From NCBI GenBank assembly GCA_025351065.1, contig JANXWQ010000370.1:1-23205 (forward strand): a DNA stretch of 23,205 nucleotides, in the 5' to 3' direction. The notes under the pieces are model-generated. The model was not told the origin of the DNA. It made no database searches and saw only the letters and a program-made list of their open reading frames with translations. Shown here piece after piece: positions 7,455-15,806 of the stretch. The position numbers and the translations under genes were made by a program. Every line of letters starts with the position of its first letter. The first letter of the stretch is position 1. The stretch is from Chthoniobacter sp. (GTDB lineage Bacteria; Verrucomicrobiota; Verrucomicrobiia; Chthoniobacterales; Chthoniobacteraceae).

Positions 7455-9221
7455 TCAGTGGCCCGCCGTGGGCAGCGCCTTGCTTGGCTTCGCCGTGAGA
7501 AACGGGCCGACGCACAGGGCGTCCAAATCGGTTCGCAGATAACAGCTAATGGCCTGCTCCGGCGTGTCCACGATTGGCTCGTTTTCATTGAAGCTCGTGT
7601 TTAGCACCACGGGCGTGCCGGACTGGGTGCCAAACTCGCGGATCAGGTCGTAATATCTTTCATTCTGCGAGCGTTTGACCGTGTGCAGCCGCCCGGTGAA
7701 ATCCTCGTGGCAGACCGCCGCCAGTTCTATCCGCTTCTCGGGCTTGATTTTGACGACATGCATCATGAATGGGCTTTCCACATTCTGCTCAAAGTAATTG
7801 GGCACTTCCTCGGACAGGATGGAAGGGGCAAAGGGGCGGAAGGCTTCGCGCCGCTTGATCTTGGCATTGATCAGATCCTTCATGCCCGGCCACGCGGGGT
7901 TGGCGAGGATGGACCGGTTGCCCAGCGCGCGCGGACCCCATTCACTGCGGCCCTGATACCACCCGGTCACATGGCCCGCTTTGAGATGCGCGGCGGTGCG
8001 CCGGTAAAGTAAGTCACCGTCCAACCGCTCATAGGTCAGCCCCGCAACTTTCAGCGCCGTTTCGATTTCGGCGTCCGAATAAGATGGCCCCCACGAGGCG
8101 TGGTCGATGACCGGCGACCGTGGCTTTTTCAAAACGGAGTTCCAAACATAGAGCGCCGCACCAATGGCTGTCCCATCGTCCGAGGCGGCGCACTGGATGT
8201 AAGACTTCTGGAAAGGAGTCTCGCGGCGGATGCGGGCATTGCAGACGCCGTTGAGCGCGCAGCCGCCCGCCGTTACCAAGGCATCGGCAGGCATCTGGGC
8301 GTGCAGCGTGCCGAGGAGCCCCAGCACGATTTCCTCAAAGTAACGCTGGCACGACGCCGCGATGTCCTTGTCGCGCTGCGTCAGCTCCTCGCCCCGCTGC
8401 CTGGGTTCGCCGAGTTTCCTGACCAGTTCGGGAGTGAACATTTTCGCCAGGACGATCTCGCCTTTCTCATTGATGCACTCCTCAAAGCTGCCGCCCGTCG
8501 TGCGGATGTAACGTTCATCGAGTGAGTAGCCGCCTTTGCCATCGGTGCTGACAAACTCGCGCAAGACATCGACATAGACGGGCTCACCGTAGGCGGCCAG
8601 ACCCATGACCTTGTATTCCTCGCCGAAGTGGTCGAAGCCGATGAACTGGCACAGCGCGGTGTAAAGGTAGCCCAGCGAATCCGGCACAAAAAACCGGCGC
8701 AGTGGAGTGATGGTGTTACCCTCGCACTTCGCCAGCATGGTGGAGACAAAGTCGCCCGACCCATCGTAAGACAGCCCGGCCGCGGAATCGAACGGGCTGG
8801 AAAAAAACGAGCTGGCGAGATGGGCGAGGTGGTGCTCGACATCGACCTGTTCAAAGCGGCAGTCCGCGCGCCCCACCTCGCACGCGGCCGCCACCTGATC
8901 GCCGAGGCTTTCAAACCGGCTGCGCCGCTGGAGGAAAGACGCGACGGCTTTGACCGAGCGGGCCGGGTTGGCGATAACCCGCCGCACTTTCGCCGAGGTG
9001 TTGGCCTTGCTGTCGTGCCCGATGGCAACGTGATCGAGGTCTTTCACGGTAGCGCCCGCCATCTGCAGCACGCGCCGGATGGCCTGCGCGGGAAAGCCGG
9101 CGATGTGCTTGAAGCGTTGGCCGAGCCGCTCTTCGGCCACGGCGGCGATGAGTTGGCCGTCCTGCAGGATGCAGGCGGAGGCGTCGGGATGGTAGGCGTT
9201 GATTCCTAGGATGAGGGACAT
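7455..9221 (-). CDS. NodU/TobZ-type O-carbamoyltransferase
   Basis: This 588-residue protein has the two-domain layout of the carbamoyltransferase family (NodU, CmcH, TobZ). A Kae1-like N-terminal domain starts LILGINAYHPDASACI and contains the metal-binding EHHLAHLAS motif (His130, His134) and YDGSGD (152-157). A YrdC-like C-terminal domain carries QGRSEWGPRALGNRSIL (423-439). The family makes carbamoyl-adenylate from carbamoyl phosphate and ATP and passes the carbamoyl group to a hydroxyl, often on a sugar. Length is normal and all signature segments are intact. Within this cluster it most likely carbamoylates a sugar of the polysaccharide repeat unit or its donor. The start is the ATG at 9219-9221, with no visible Shine-Dalgarno sequence. 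Confidence 0.92.
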   Translation of the reverse strand: MSLILGINAYHPDASACILQDGQLIAAVAEERLGQRFKHIAGFPAQAIRRVLQMAGATVKDLDHVAIGHDSKANTSAKVRRVIANPARSVKAVASFLQRRSRFESLGDQVAAACEVGRADCRFEQVDVEHHLAHLASSFFSSPFDSAAGLSYDGSGDFVSTMLAKCEGNTITPLRRFFVPDSLGYLYTALCQFIGFDHFGEEYKVMGLAAYGEPVYVDVLREFVSTDGKGGYSLDERYIRTTGGSFEECINEKGEIVLAKMFTPELVRKLGEPRQRGEELTQRDKDIAASCQRYFEEIVLGLLGTLHAQMPADALVTAGGCALNGVCNARIRRETPFQKSYIQCAASDDGTAIGAALYVWNSVLKKPRSPVIDHASWGPSYSDAEIETALKVAGLTYERLDGDLLYRRTAAHLKAGHVTGWYQGRSEWGPRALGNRSILANPAWPGMKDLINAKIKRREAFRPFAPSILSEEVPNYFEQNVESPFMMHVVKIKPEKRIELAAVCHEDFTGRLHTVKRSQNERYYDLIREFGTQSGTPVVLNTSFNENEPIVDTPEQAISCYLRTDLDALCVGPFLTAKPSKALPTAGH

Positions 9222-9293
9222 GCGGTATTAAGTATCAGCTGGCGTGGATTGGCAGCTTGGTATGGTTCATGGCGGCGGCGGGAAACACCATCG

Positions 9294-10439
9294 TCAGTTT
9301 GTGATCGCGTCGAGCAAACTTGCGGCCGCCCGGCGGATCTCAAAGCGGGCCGCGAAGCAGGCCCGGCTTTTCTCTTCCATATCGGCCCGCTCGGCCGCGG
9401 ACAGGGCGAGCCAGCGCCGGAGCAAATCCGTCGTGCCGGCCTCGGTGTCAACGGCGGCCAGGCCCGCGCCGTCGGCTTCGATTTCGCGCCAGATGTTCAC
9501 CTTGTCGGAAATGAGCACGGGCGTCCCGCAGGCCAGTGCCTCCGCCACGGCGAGGCCGAAGTTTTCCTGATGCGAGGGCAGGATGAAAACCTCGGCGAGC
9601 CGCAGCAGCCCCCATTTCAAGTCGCCGGCCAGCAGGCCTGTCCAAAGCAGTTTTTCTGTTATTTGCAATTCCGCGGCCAGCACCTGGAGTGACTTAGTCC
9701 AGCCGGTCTGGTCGGGGCCGGCCAGCACGAGCCGGAGTGAGTCATCGGCGGCGGCAGTTTTGGCAAAGGCGCGGATCAACAGGTCGCAGCCCTTTTTCTC
9801 CTGAATCCGTCCGAGGAAAAGTAACACCCGCCGGCCTTGCAACTCCGGGAAACGCACCAGCACCGCCTGCCTTTGCGCAGCGCCATCGCCCGGTGGGCTG
9901 GCGATGCCGTAGTTCACCACCTTCTCGTGGCAGCGGTAGAGCCAGAAGGACTCGCGCGCCGCGCGCCTTTCCTCCTCCGAGGTAAAGAGCACCGCCCGCG
10001 CATCGCGCAGCATCCGGTAGTCCGCCCACGGCCAGTAGGCCCATTTTTTCAAGTGCTTGAGAGGATAGGTGCGCTTGAACCACGGATCGAGCATGCCATG
10101 CGGAAAGACAAAGTAAGGCGTGTCCGTCCCGCGCAGCGCCCGCCAGACGCCGAGGCCGTTGTATTGCCAAAGCCCGCTCACGATAGCCGCATCGTAGTCC
10201 CGGCGATGGGCCGCCAGCCACGGGACAAAGCGCCCTGCGTAGCCGTAGCCCGTGCGCCCCGGACCCAGTGCGTGAACTTTCACCGGACACTCCCGCACCC
10301 ATGCGTCATCCGGCCCGTCGAGCGAGACAATTTCGGTCTCGTGACCCGCGGCTTGATGAACTCTTGCGACCTGCCTGATGCCTTCGATGGGGCCGCCGCC
10401 GGCGGGATTTACCGAGTGGATCGAGCGGAGAATACGCAT
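9294..10439 (-). CDS. Family 4 glycosyltransferase
   Basis: This 381-residue GT-B enzyme begins MRILRSIHSVNPAGGGPIEG, a glycine-rich acceptor-side loop. The donor-binding domain has GRIQEKKG (Arg211, Lys215/216) and the GT4 E-x7-E motif in HQENFGLAVAEALACG (Glu292, Glu300). It is a retaining glycosyltransferase using a nucleotide-sugar donor. The frame is open 45 bases further upstream, but the conserved start of the fold is at the ATG at 10437-10439, 13 bases after the AsnB stop, so co-translation is likely. Sugar specificity is not predictable. Confidence 0.9.
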   Translation of the reverse strand: MRILRSIHSVNPAGGGPIEGIRQVARVHQAAGHETEIVSLDGPDDAWVRECPVKVHALGPGRTGYGYAGRFVPWLAAHRRDYDAAIVSGLWQYNGLGVWRALRGTDTPYFVFPHGMLDPWFKRTYPLKHLKKWAYWPWADYRMLRDARAVLFTSEEERRAARESFWLYRCHEKVVNYGIASPPGDGAAQRQAVLVRFPELQGRRVLLFLGRIQEKKGCDLLIRAFAKTAAADDSLRLVLAGPDQTGWTKSLQVLAAELQITEKLLWTGLLAGDLKWGLLRLAEVFILPSHQENFGLAVAEALACGTPVLISDKVNIWREIEADGAGLAAVDTEAGTTDLLRRWLALSAAERADMEEKSRACFAARFEIRRAAASLLDAITN

Positions 10440-10452
10440 GATGAAAGCGCGC

Positions 10453-12273
10453 TCAGGCCGCGTGCGCGGCTGTGGAATGTTCAAACGCCACCGTATGGCC
10501 GATCTTTTTCAAGTAATGCCCAAGGACGACCAATGACCACAGTCGCGTCCAGTGAACCTTTCCGCCCTCGAACTCCTCCCGCATCCACGCGACAGCCCCG
10601 GGTGCCAGGATCTGCAGACGCTCGACTTCCTCCAGTCCCGCCAGCTTAAAGGCCCGCAGCGGGCCGCGCATCCAGGCGTCCATCGGGAGGGCAAAGCCCA
10701 TCTTCGGCCGGTTATAGACCTGCTCGGGCATGAGGTCGCGGCAGGCTTCGACCAGCAGACCCTTCGGCGTGCCGAAACGGGTTTTCTCGCGGGCGGGAAT
10801 ACTTAGCACGTATTCGATGAGTTCTTGGTCGAGAAAAGGCACGCGGAGTTCCAGGGAGACCGCCATGCTCATTTGATCGGAGTCCCGGAGTAACATCTGG
10901 CGCATGTACACGGTCATCTCGGCCCAGCTTATTCTGGCAAAGTCATCGCCCAGTTCCGGCGGGCGCAGGGTGCGCAGCGGGCGCACCGGCAGGCCGGCCC
11001 GCCGCAGCATGGCATCGCTCCAGAGCCGACGGCGCCAGATGGCGATTTCTATGAGGTTGCCCGCGGGCAGATCGGCGATGCGCGCGCCAAAGCTGCCAAA
11101 GACGGAGGTAAGACGGCGCAGCCATTGCGGGACGGCGGCCAGGCGGCGCAGAATCGGCGCATCGTGAAAGCTCGGGTAACCGCCAAACAGCTCGTCGGAA
11201 CCCAGGCCCGACAGCGCCACCTTGATGCCAAAGTCAGCCACTTTTTTAGAAACGATGTAAGTGTTGATCGCATCCAGCGACGGCACGTCCATCATGCGGA
11301 CCGCGTCCTGCACCAGGGCGATCGCTTCGTCGTCACTGATCTCGATGCGATGATGGTCGGTGTTATAGCGGCGCGCGACTTCCGCGGCGACATCGGTTTC
11401 GTCGAATGCGGCATGCGGAAACCCGACCGAAAAGGTTTGCAGCCGGGCAGGGGACATGGCTCGCGAGGCCAGTGCGGTGACGATCGAGGAATCAATGCCG
11501 CCGCTCAGAAAAGACGCCACCGGCACGTCCGCCATAAGGTGGCTTTCCACCGCCTGCTCCACCAGCCGGCGCACGCGCGCCGGAGCGTCGGCGGCCGGAA
11601 TCAATGGGTAGATTTTTTCCGGCCAGTAACACACGGTCTCAACCGTAATATCCGGCTGCACCCTCATCCAGTGGCCGGCTGGAACACTGCGAACCTTGCG
11701 AAAAAGCAACTCGCCCTCCGGGCATGCGCCCCATTGCAGATAGGCACCCACGCCACGCCGGTCATAGACCGCCTCTGTCCCGGCGAGTAACATACGGACT
11801 TCCGAGGCAAACCGAATCACACCGCGGGAGCGCATGTAGTAAAGCGGCTTGATCCCGAGCGGTCCGCGGGCGGCGAAAAGCTGGTTGCTGGCGGCGTCAA
11901 AAATAATCAGGGCAAACATGCCCTTGAGACGCTTGAGCATCCGCTCGCCCCACACCCGGTAGGCGACCAGCAAGGTCTCGGTATCGGAGGTTCCCATCCA
12001 CGTTACCCCGGTCGCCCCCAGCTCCGCGCGCAGGCTGCGGTGGTTGTAAATTTCGCCGTTGAAAATGATTACATTGCCTGTCTCCGGGTCGTGCATCGGC
12101 TGTGCGCCCGTGGGCGAAAGATCGACGATGGCGAGCCGGGTGTGGCCCAGCCAGACGCGCCCGTCGGGCGAAGTCCACTCGGCCTGCGCATCGGGGCCGC
12201 GATGCCTGAGCAGCGCGAGATCCATCGGCCGGGCCGGGCCGCTGCTGGTGATGACTGCTGCGATGCCGCACAT
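10453..12273 (-). CDS. asnB: AsnB-type glutamine-dependent amidotransferase
   Basis: This 606-residue protein has the asparagine synthetase B plan: a class II glutamine amidotransferase domain with the nucleophile Cys2 exposed after Met removal (MCGIAAV), LRHRGPD, FNGEIYNH (71-78) and SDTETLL; then an ATP pyrophosphatase domain with the PP-loop SGGIDS (257-262) and GLGSDELFGGY (356-366). Glutamine supplies ammonia to an ATP-activated carboxylate. The Cys2 requirement fixes the start at the ATG at 12271-12273; the 15-residue upstream extension would abolish catalysis. Inside a glycan cluster, and next to glycosyltransferases on both sides, the substrate may be a sugar carboxylate (such as a uronic acid) rather than aspartate, as proposed for WbpS-like and exosortase-associated amidotransferases. 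That assignment is inference. Confidence 0.9.
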   Translation of the reverse strand: MCGIAAVITSSGPARPMDLALLRHRGPDAQAEWTSPDGRVWLGHTRLAIVDLSPTGAQPMHDPETGNVIIFNGEIYNHRSLRAELGATGVTWMGTSDTETLLVAYRVWGERMLKRLKGMFALIIFDAASNQLFAARGPLGIKPLYYMRSRGVIRFASEVRMLLAGTEAVYDRRGVGAYLQWGACPEGELLFRKVRSVPAGHWMRVQPDITVETVCYWPEKIYPLIPAADAPARVRRLVEQAVESHLMADVPVASFLSGGIDSSIVTALASRAMSPARLQTFSVGFPHAAFDETDVAAEVARRYNTDHHRIEISDDEAIALVQDAVRMMDVPSLDAINTYIVSKKVADFGIKVALSGLGSDELFGGYPSFHDAPILRRLAAVPQWLRRLTSVFGSFGARIADLPAGNLIEIAIWRRRLWSDAMLRRAGLPVRPLRTLRPPELGDDFARISWAEMTVYMRQMLLRDSDQMSMAVSLELRVPFLDQELIEYVLSIPAREKTRFGTPKGLLVEACRDLMPEQVYNRPKMGFALPMDAWMRGPLRAFKLAGLEEVERLQILAPGAVAWMREEFEGGKVHWTRLWSLVVLGHYLKKIGHTVAFEHSTAAHAA

Positions 12274-12295
12274 AGTTAGGCTGGGGGTCTTTGGG

Positions 12296-14626
12296 TCAGG
12301 CCTGGGTCTCGGCGACATTCATGTAGGTTTCGCCGTAGGAATCAATCATCGCCTGGGTCGAGTAGCGTGCGGCATTCGCCAGTCCGCGCCGGATCATGGC
12401 GTTCCTAGTGGCGTCGTCCGCGTCGAGGACATTGGTCAGGATGTCCACCGCCGACCAGAGGTTATCCGGGTCGAGATAGGTCGCTGCGTCACCGCCGACT
12501 TCGGTCATGGGCGGACGGTTCGTGGTGACTACCCGGCAGCCGCACGCCTGGGCCTCGATGATCGGCCAGCCGAAGCCCTCCTGCAGCGATGGGAAAAGCA
12601 GCAGCTCGGCGGCGGAATAAAGCGCGCACAAGTCCGCATGTGACACGCCGAGACACTCAAAGACCGAGCCTGCCAGACCGTCGTCGGCAAGGTAAGTCCG
12701 CAACTCGGATTCCAGCGGTTCACCGACCATCACCAAGCAAAGGTTGCCATTGCCGGACGCACGGCGCAGCTCGCAGAATATCTCTACGACACCCTTCCGG
12801 TTCTTGTACCAAGGCCCTCCACCCACATGGAGGATATAACGTGCCCCTTGGGCCAATGTCTGGCCGGCCTTCTGCATCATCGCTTGCACCCTGGCGCGGG
12901 CCTGGGCCGCTGGCGCTGGCGCAAAGTCGTTGTTGAGTCCCATGTTAATCACCGGTAAGCGGGCCTCCGCGCCTGCCACCAGCCGCGTCACATCCCGGCG
13001 AGTCGCCTCCGAGATGCAGACGATCTTTCGGGCTCTCGCCAGCCCGCGAAGGGTCATGCGCTGAAGGAGGCGGCCTGACCAGCGCGTGGGATGCTCTGGG
13101 AATTCCCCACGCGCCGAGCGCACCGCGAGCAGGTCATGGCAGGTCACGATATGAGGCACGCTCTGCAGGTTGCGCGTGTAAATGGCATTCGAGTGATCGC
13201 AGATATGGACGATTAGGTTGGTTGAGAGTTGAGCGTTGAGAGTTAGGAGTTTTTTGCGGAGGAGGATCGGAAAGAGGATGAATTTGTCGATGTAACCCAG
13301 CCACTTGCCCAGGCCGGTGGCACCGGGTTTCAGGCGACCCATGATGGGTTCCGGTCGGACGAGCGTAACGTCCAAACCAGCCGCCGTTAGCTCCTTTTCC
13401 ATGACTCCCGCAAACCGCTGCATGCTTTCCTGCCGGTCTGCCGCGTAGTTTCCGATTAACAGCACGCGCAGCTTTGACCGCGCGGGCTGCTGCGCGGAGG
13501 GCGGGGTAACTTCCTGACGCAGGGATGAAAAGTCGTGCTTCGAGAAAATGCCTTTGCGCGCCAATTGCTGCCGCAGGGCCGTGAAAACCTCATCGACGGT
13601 GATCGAGAGGATGCACACCTTGCGTTGCGCGATGCACGTCTCCAGTCCGCAATCCCAACAAGGTGTCTGATGGTAAAGGACGGAGTGCTGGTTGCCATGC
13701 GGAAACCACTCGCCCGGTTTCGCCCGCGCCGAAAAGATCGCCACGCAAGGAACACCCATGGTCGCGGCGACATGCATCGGTCCGCTGTCGTGGCAGAGCA
13801 TCACACCCGCCCCACGGAGGATCGCTGCACTCACTCGCGGCGAAGTTTCCCCGCAAAGGTTCGCCTTTGGTCCCTGCCAGATTTTCAACAGGCGTTCCGA
13901 GCGTTCCCGTTCCTCCTCCACTCCAAGCATTACGAGCGGAAGTTCGGTGAAGGCCGGGGCGACGCGCTGCATTAACTCCCGCCAGTTTCTTTCCTCCCAG
14001 TCTTTCGCCTGAATCTTGGTGCCAACGCTCGCCGCGAGAAAGGGCGGCTTAATCCCGTGGGCTCCGAGCAGCGCCTCGCCTTCGGTGATTTCCGCTGAAG
14101 TCAGCTTGAGGTCCCACCATTCCGGCGCGCTGACTTCCGCCGTCCCGAGTTCCTGCAACGCCTCCAGCGAGCGGGCGGTTCGTGACTGGTAAAGTTCCGT
14201 GCCGGCAATTGGCAGACTGCGCAGGGTGGATCGTGAGAAGGGGACCCCGACGACGCGTCTGATCGCGCAGGAACGGAAAAAAATATAGTCCCGCAGACTC
14301 GTTAAGATGCCGCCTTTGGGCGATGCGAGGTATACGAGGCAGTCATGCTGCCCGTCCCGCAGAGCTTTGCGCAGGCGAAACAGCTCGCGAAAATTGCGCA
14401 GGGAAACAGGATACTTTAGCGTGTCATTGTAGAGACCGGTATTTCTCAGCACCGTCTCCATCGGGGCGGCCTTGGCGTTCACCGGGATGTTGGTGAGCAA
14501 GGTGATGTGGGCGTGGGGAAACGCCCGCCGCACGAGATGAAAAGCCGGCAGCGCCACCAAGGCATCACCGAGGCTCCCAATGCGGTACACCACCACCCGC
14601 TTGATCTGTTTGTGCTCCTGATTCAC
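12296..14626 (-). CDS. Two-domain glycosyltransferase: GT9 (heptosyltransferase-like) fused to GT4
   Basis: This single uninterrupted frame of about 776 residues contains two glycosyltransferases. Residues 1 to about 360 are GT9/heptosyltransferase-like: VVVYRIGSLGDALVALPAF at the N-terminus and the donor-site signature HDSGPMHVAATMG (about 279-291). After a linker of about 25-30 residues rich in Ser/Pro/Gln, residues about 385-776 form a GT4 enzyme starting KLRVLLIGNYAADRQESMQRF and ending in the E-x7-E region SLQEGFGWPIIEAQACG (Glu683, Glu691). I chose the GTG at 14624-14626, 13 bases after the upstream stop. A TTG at 14663-14665 would add 13 residues and overlap the upstream gene by 26 bases. 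A heptanucleotide repeat encodes LLTLNAQLSTNL in the GT4 part. The protein could add two successive sugars. Confidence 0.9.
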   Translation of the reverse strand: MNQEHKQIKRVVVYRIGSLGDALVALPAFHLVRRAFPHAHITLLTNIPVNAKAAPMETVLRNTGLYNDTLKYPVSLRNFRELFRLRKALRDGQHDCLVYLASPKGGILTSLRDYIFFRSCAIRRVVGVPFSRSTLRSLPIAGTELYQSRTARSLEALQELGTAEVSAPEWWDLKLTSAEITEGEALLGAHGIKPPFLAASVGTKIQAKDWEERNWRELMQRVAPAFTELPLVMLGVEEERERSERLLKIWQGPKANLCGETSPRVSAAILRGAGVMLCHDSGPMHVAATMGVPCVAIFSARAKPGEWFPHGNQHSVLYHQTPCWDCGLETCIAQRKVCILSITVDEVFTALRQQLARKGIFSKHDFSSLRQEVTPPSAQQPARSKLRVLLIGNYAADRQESMQRFAGVMEKELTAAGLDVTLVRPEPIMGRLKPGATGLGKWLGYIDKFILFPILLRKKLLTLNAQLSTNLIVHICDHSNAIYTRNLQSVPHIVTCHDLLAVRSARGEFPEHPTRWSGRLLQRMTLRGLARARKIVCISEATRRDVTRLVAGAEARLPVINMGLNNDFAPAPAAQARARVQAMMQKAGQTLAQGARYILHVGGGPWYKNRKGVVEIFCELRRASGNGNLCLVMVGEPLESELRTYLADDGLAGSVFECLGVSHADLCALYSAAELLLFPSLQEGFGWPIIEAQACGCRVVTTNRPPMTEVGGDAATYLDPDNLWSAVDILTNVLDADDATRNAMIRRGLANAARYSTQAMIDSYGETYMNVAETQA
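13221..13251. repeat. Heptanucleotide tandem repeat within the GT9-GT4 gene
   Basis: The plus strand reads GTTGAGA, GTTGAGC, GTTGAGA, GTTAGGA and then GTT: about 4.4 copies of a 7-base unit with two changed bases. On the coding strand it is an (AACTCTC)-like tract translated in frame as part of LTLNAQLSTN in the GT4 half, at a position before the first conserved His-rich segment (VHICDHSNA). As the unit is 7 bases long, gain or loss of one copy would shift the frame. Confidence 0.8.
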
Positions 14627-14639
14627 GGAAAAAAGTAAG

Positions 14640-15806
14640 CTACTTTTTGTGAAGGCTGGACGCAATCGCCTGTGCGGCGGCCTGCACGGAATACTGTTTC
14701 ATGTCTCCCGCACACCAATCGAAGGAACGGGGATAAGTCGCCAACTCTTCCATTGCACGGGCGCAGGCGTGAGCGTCCCTCTCCTTGATGACCCGCACGC
14801 GCTCCCATGCGCCGAATTCCCGATGGCTGCCGACAGCATCGGTCACAATCACGCTGCAGCCAGCGTGCAGCGCTTCGTTTACCACGAGGCCCCACGTCTC
14901 ACCCAGGCGCCGCGACGGCAAGATTAGCAGATCAGCCGCGAGGTAGTAGCCCGCTATCTCCCGCTGATTCACAAAGCCGGCAAAGGTTACCCGGCCCTCA
15001 CACCGCGCCGCATCGTTCCGCAAGTCTTCCAGCAATTCCCCGGAACCCACAAAGACCACCTTCGTTCGCTCTCGTCGGGCCGGACTCAAAAGGTCGAGCG
15101 CTTTAAGGATGAGGCCGGGATCTTTCTTGGGGATCAGTTTGCCGGAAAATAAGACGAGCGTTTCTTCGTCGGTGACGCGCAATTTGTGGCGAAGCTCATT
15201 CCTCATCCCGGCTTTCGACTCCGCGCTCATCCTGGGAAGCGAGGAATCCACGCAATAAAGTGCGGGAGTCAGCCGGTCGTCGGTAAATCCGTGCCGAAGC
15301 AAGTGCTCGCGGTTTAGGCGGCCAATATAAAACGCGCGGGACACGCCACGATAAATGATCCGGTAAGCCAGCGACCGCAGCCAGCGTTTCAAGGCGGTGC
15401 GCGCAAAGGCTTCGTCCTGGGTTTCATGGCGAATCCAAATCGGAATCCGCAGGAAGAGGCAGGACAAGTACGTTATCAGGTCAGCTTCGTAGAGGAACTG
15501 CGAGATGAGCACGGCTTGCGGCTTGAACTGCTTTAGCAGCTTGAAAATGCCGCGGCCCGTGAGGCTGCGAAAGCCTAGCAAGGGTGTGCCGCGCTCGTTG
15601 TTGAGCACGAGGTGTTCGTAGCCATCGAGGAGCCGCGTGTCCCAGGCCACGACCTGCCCGAAATCGCGGTCGCGATGCCCCCGCACGGAACAGTCGGTGG
15701 CATACACCACTTTAAGCGTGCCGGGAATCAGCCGGGCGAGCTCCTGATATACCGGAGCCTTGTACTGCACCGGATGGGAATCAAACACCATGAGCTTGCC
15801 ACTCAT
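14640..15806 (-). CDS. Family 4 glycosyltransferase
   Basis: This 388-residue GT-B enzyme starts MSGKLMVFDSHPVQYKAPVY and has the donor-site elements FSGKLIPKKDP (Lys223, Lys227) and the E-x7-E motif in LGETWGLVVNEALHAG (Glu303, Glu311). The DSHPVQY start is shared by a group of polysaccharide-cluster GT4 enzymes. The ATG at 15804-15806 overlaps the preceding gene's stop by 4 bases (ATGA), which decides the start; the further open frame to 15923 is within the neighbour and shows no similarity to the family. It ends 13 bases before the GT9-GT4 gene. Specificity is unknown. Confidence 0.9.
   Translation of the reverse strand: MSGKLMVFDSHPVQYKAPVYQELARLIPGTLKVVYATDCSVRGHRDRDFGQVVAWDTRLLDGYEHLVLNNERGTPLLGFRSLTGRGIFKLLKQFKPQAVLISQFLYEADLITYLSCLFLRIPIWIRHETQDEAFARTALKRWLRSLAYRIIYRGVSRAFYIGRLNREHLLRHGFTDDRLTPALYCVDSSLPRMSAESKAGMRNELRHKLRVTDEETLVLFSGKLIPKKDPGLILKALDLLSPARRERTKVVFVGSGELLEDLRNDAARCEGRVTFAGFVNQREIAGYYLAADLLILPSRRLGETWGLVVNEALHAGCSVIVTDAVGSHREFGAWERVRVIKERDAHACARAMEELATYPRSFDWCAGDMKQYSVQAAAQAIASSLHKK

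Noticed and set aside
7427..7588. N-terminal extension of the GT2 glycosyltransferase
   Set aside because: Overlaps the end of the carbamoyltransferase gene and lacks similarity; the GT2 fold begins at the ATG at 7426.
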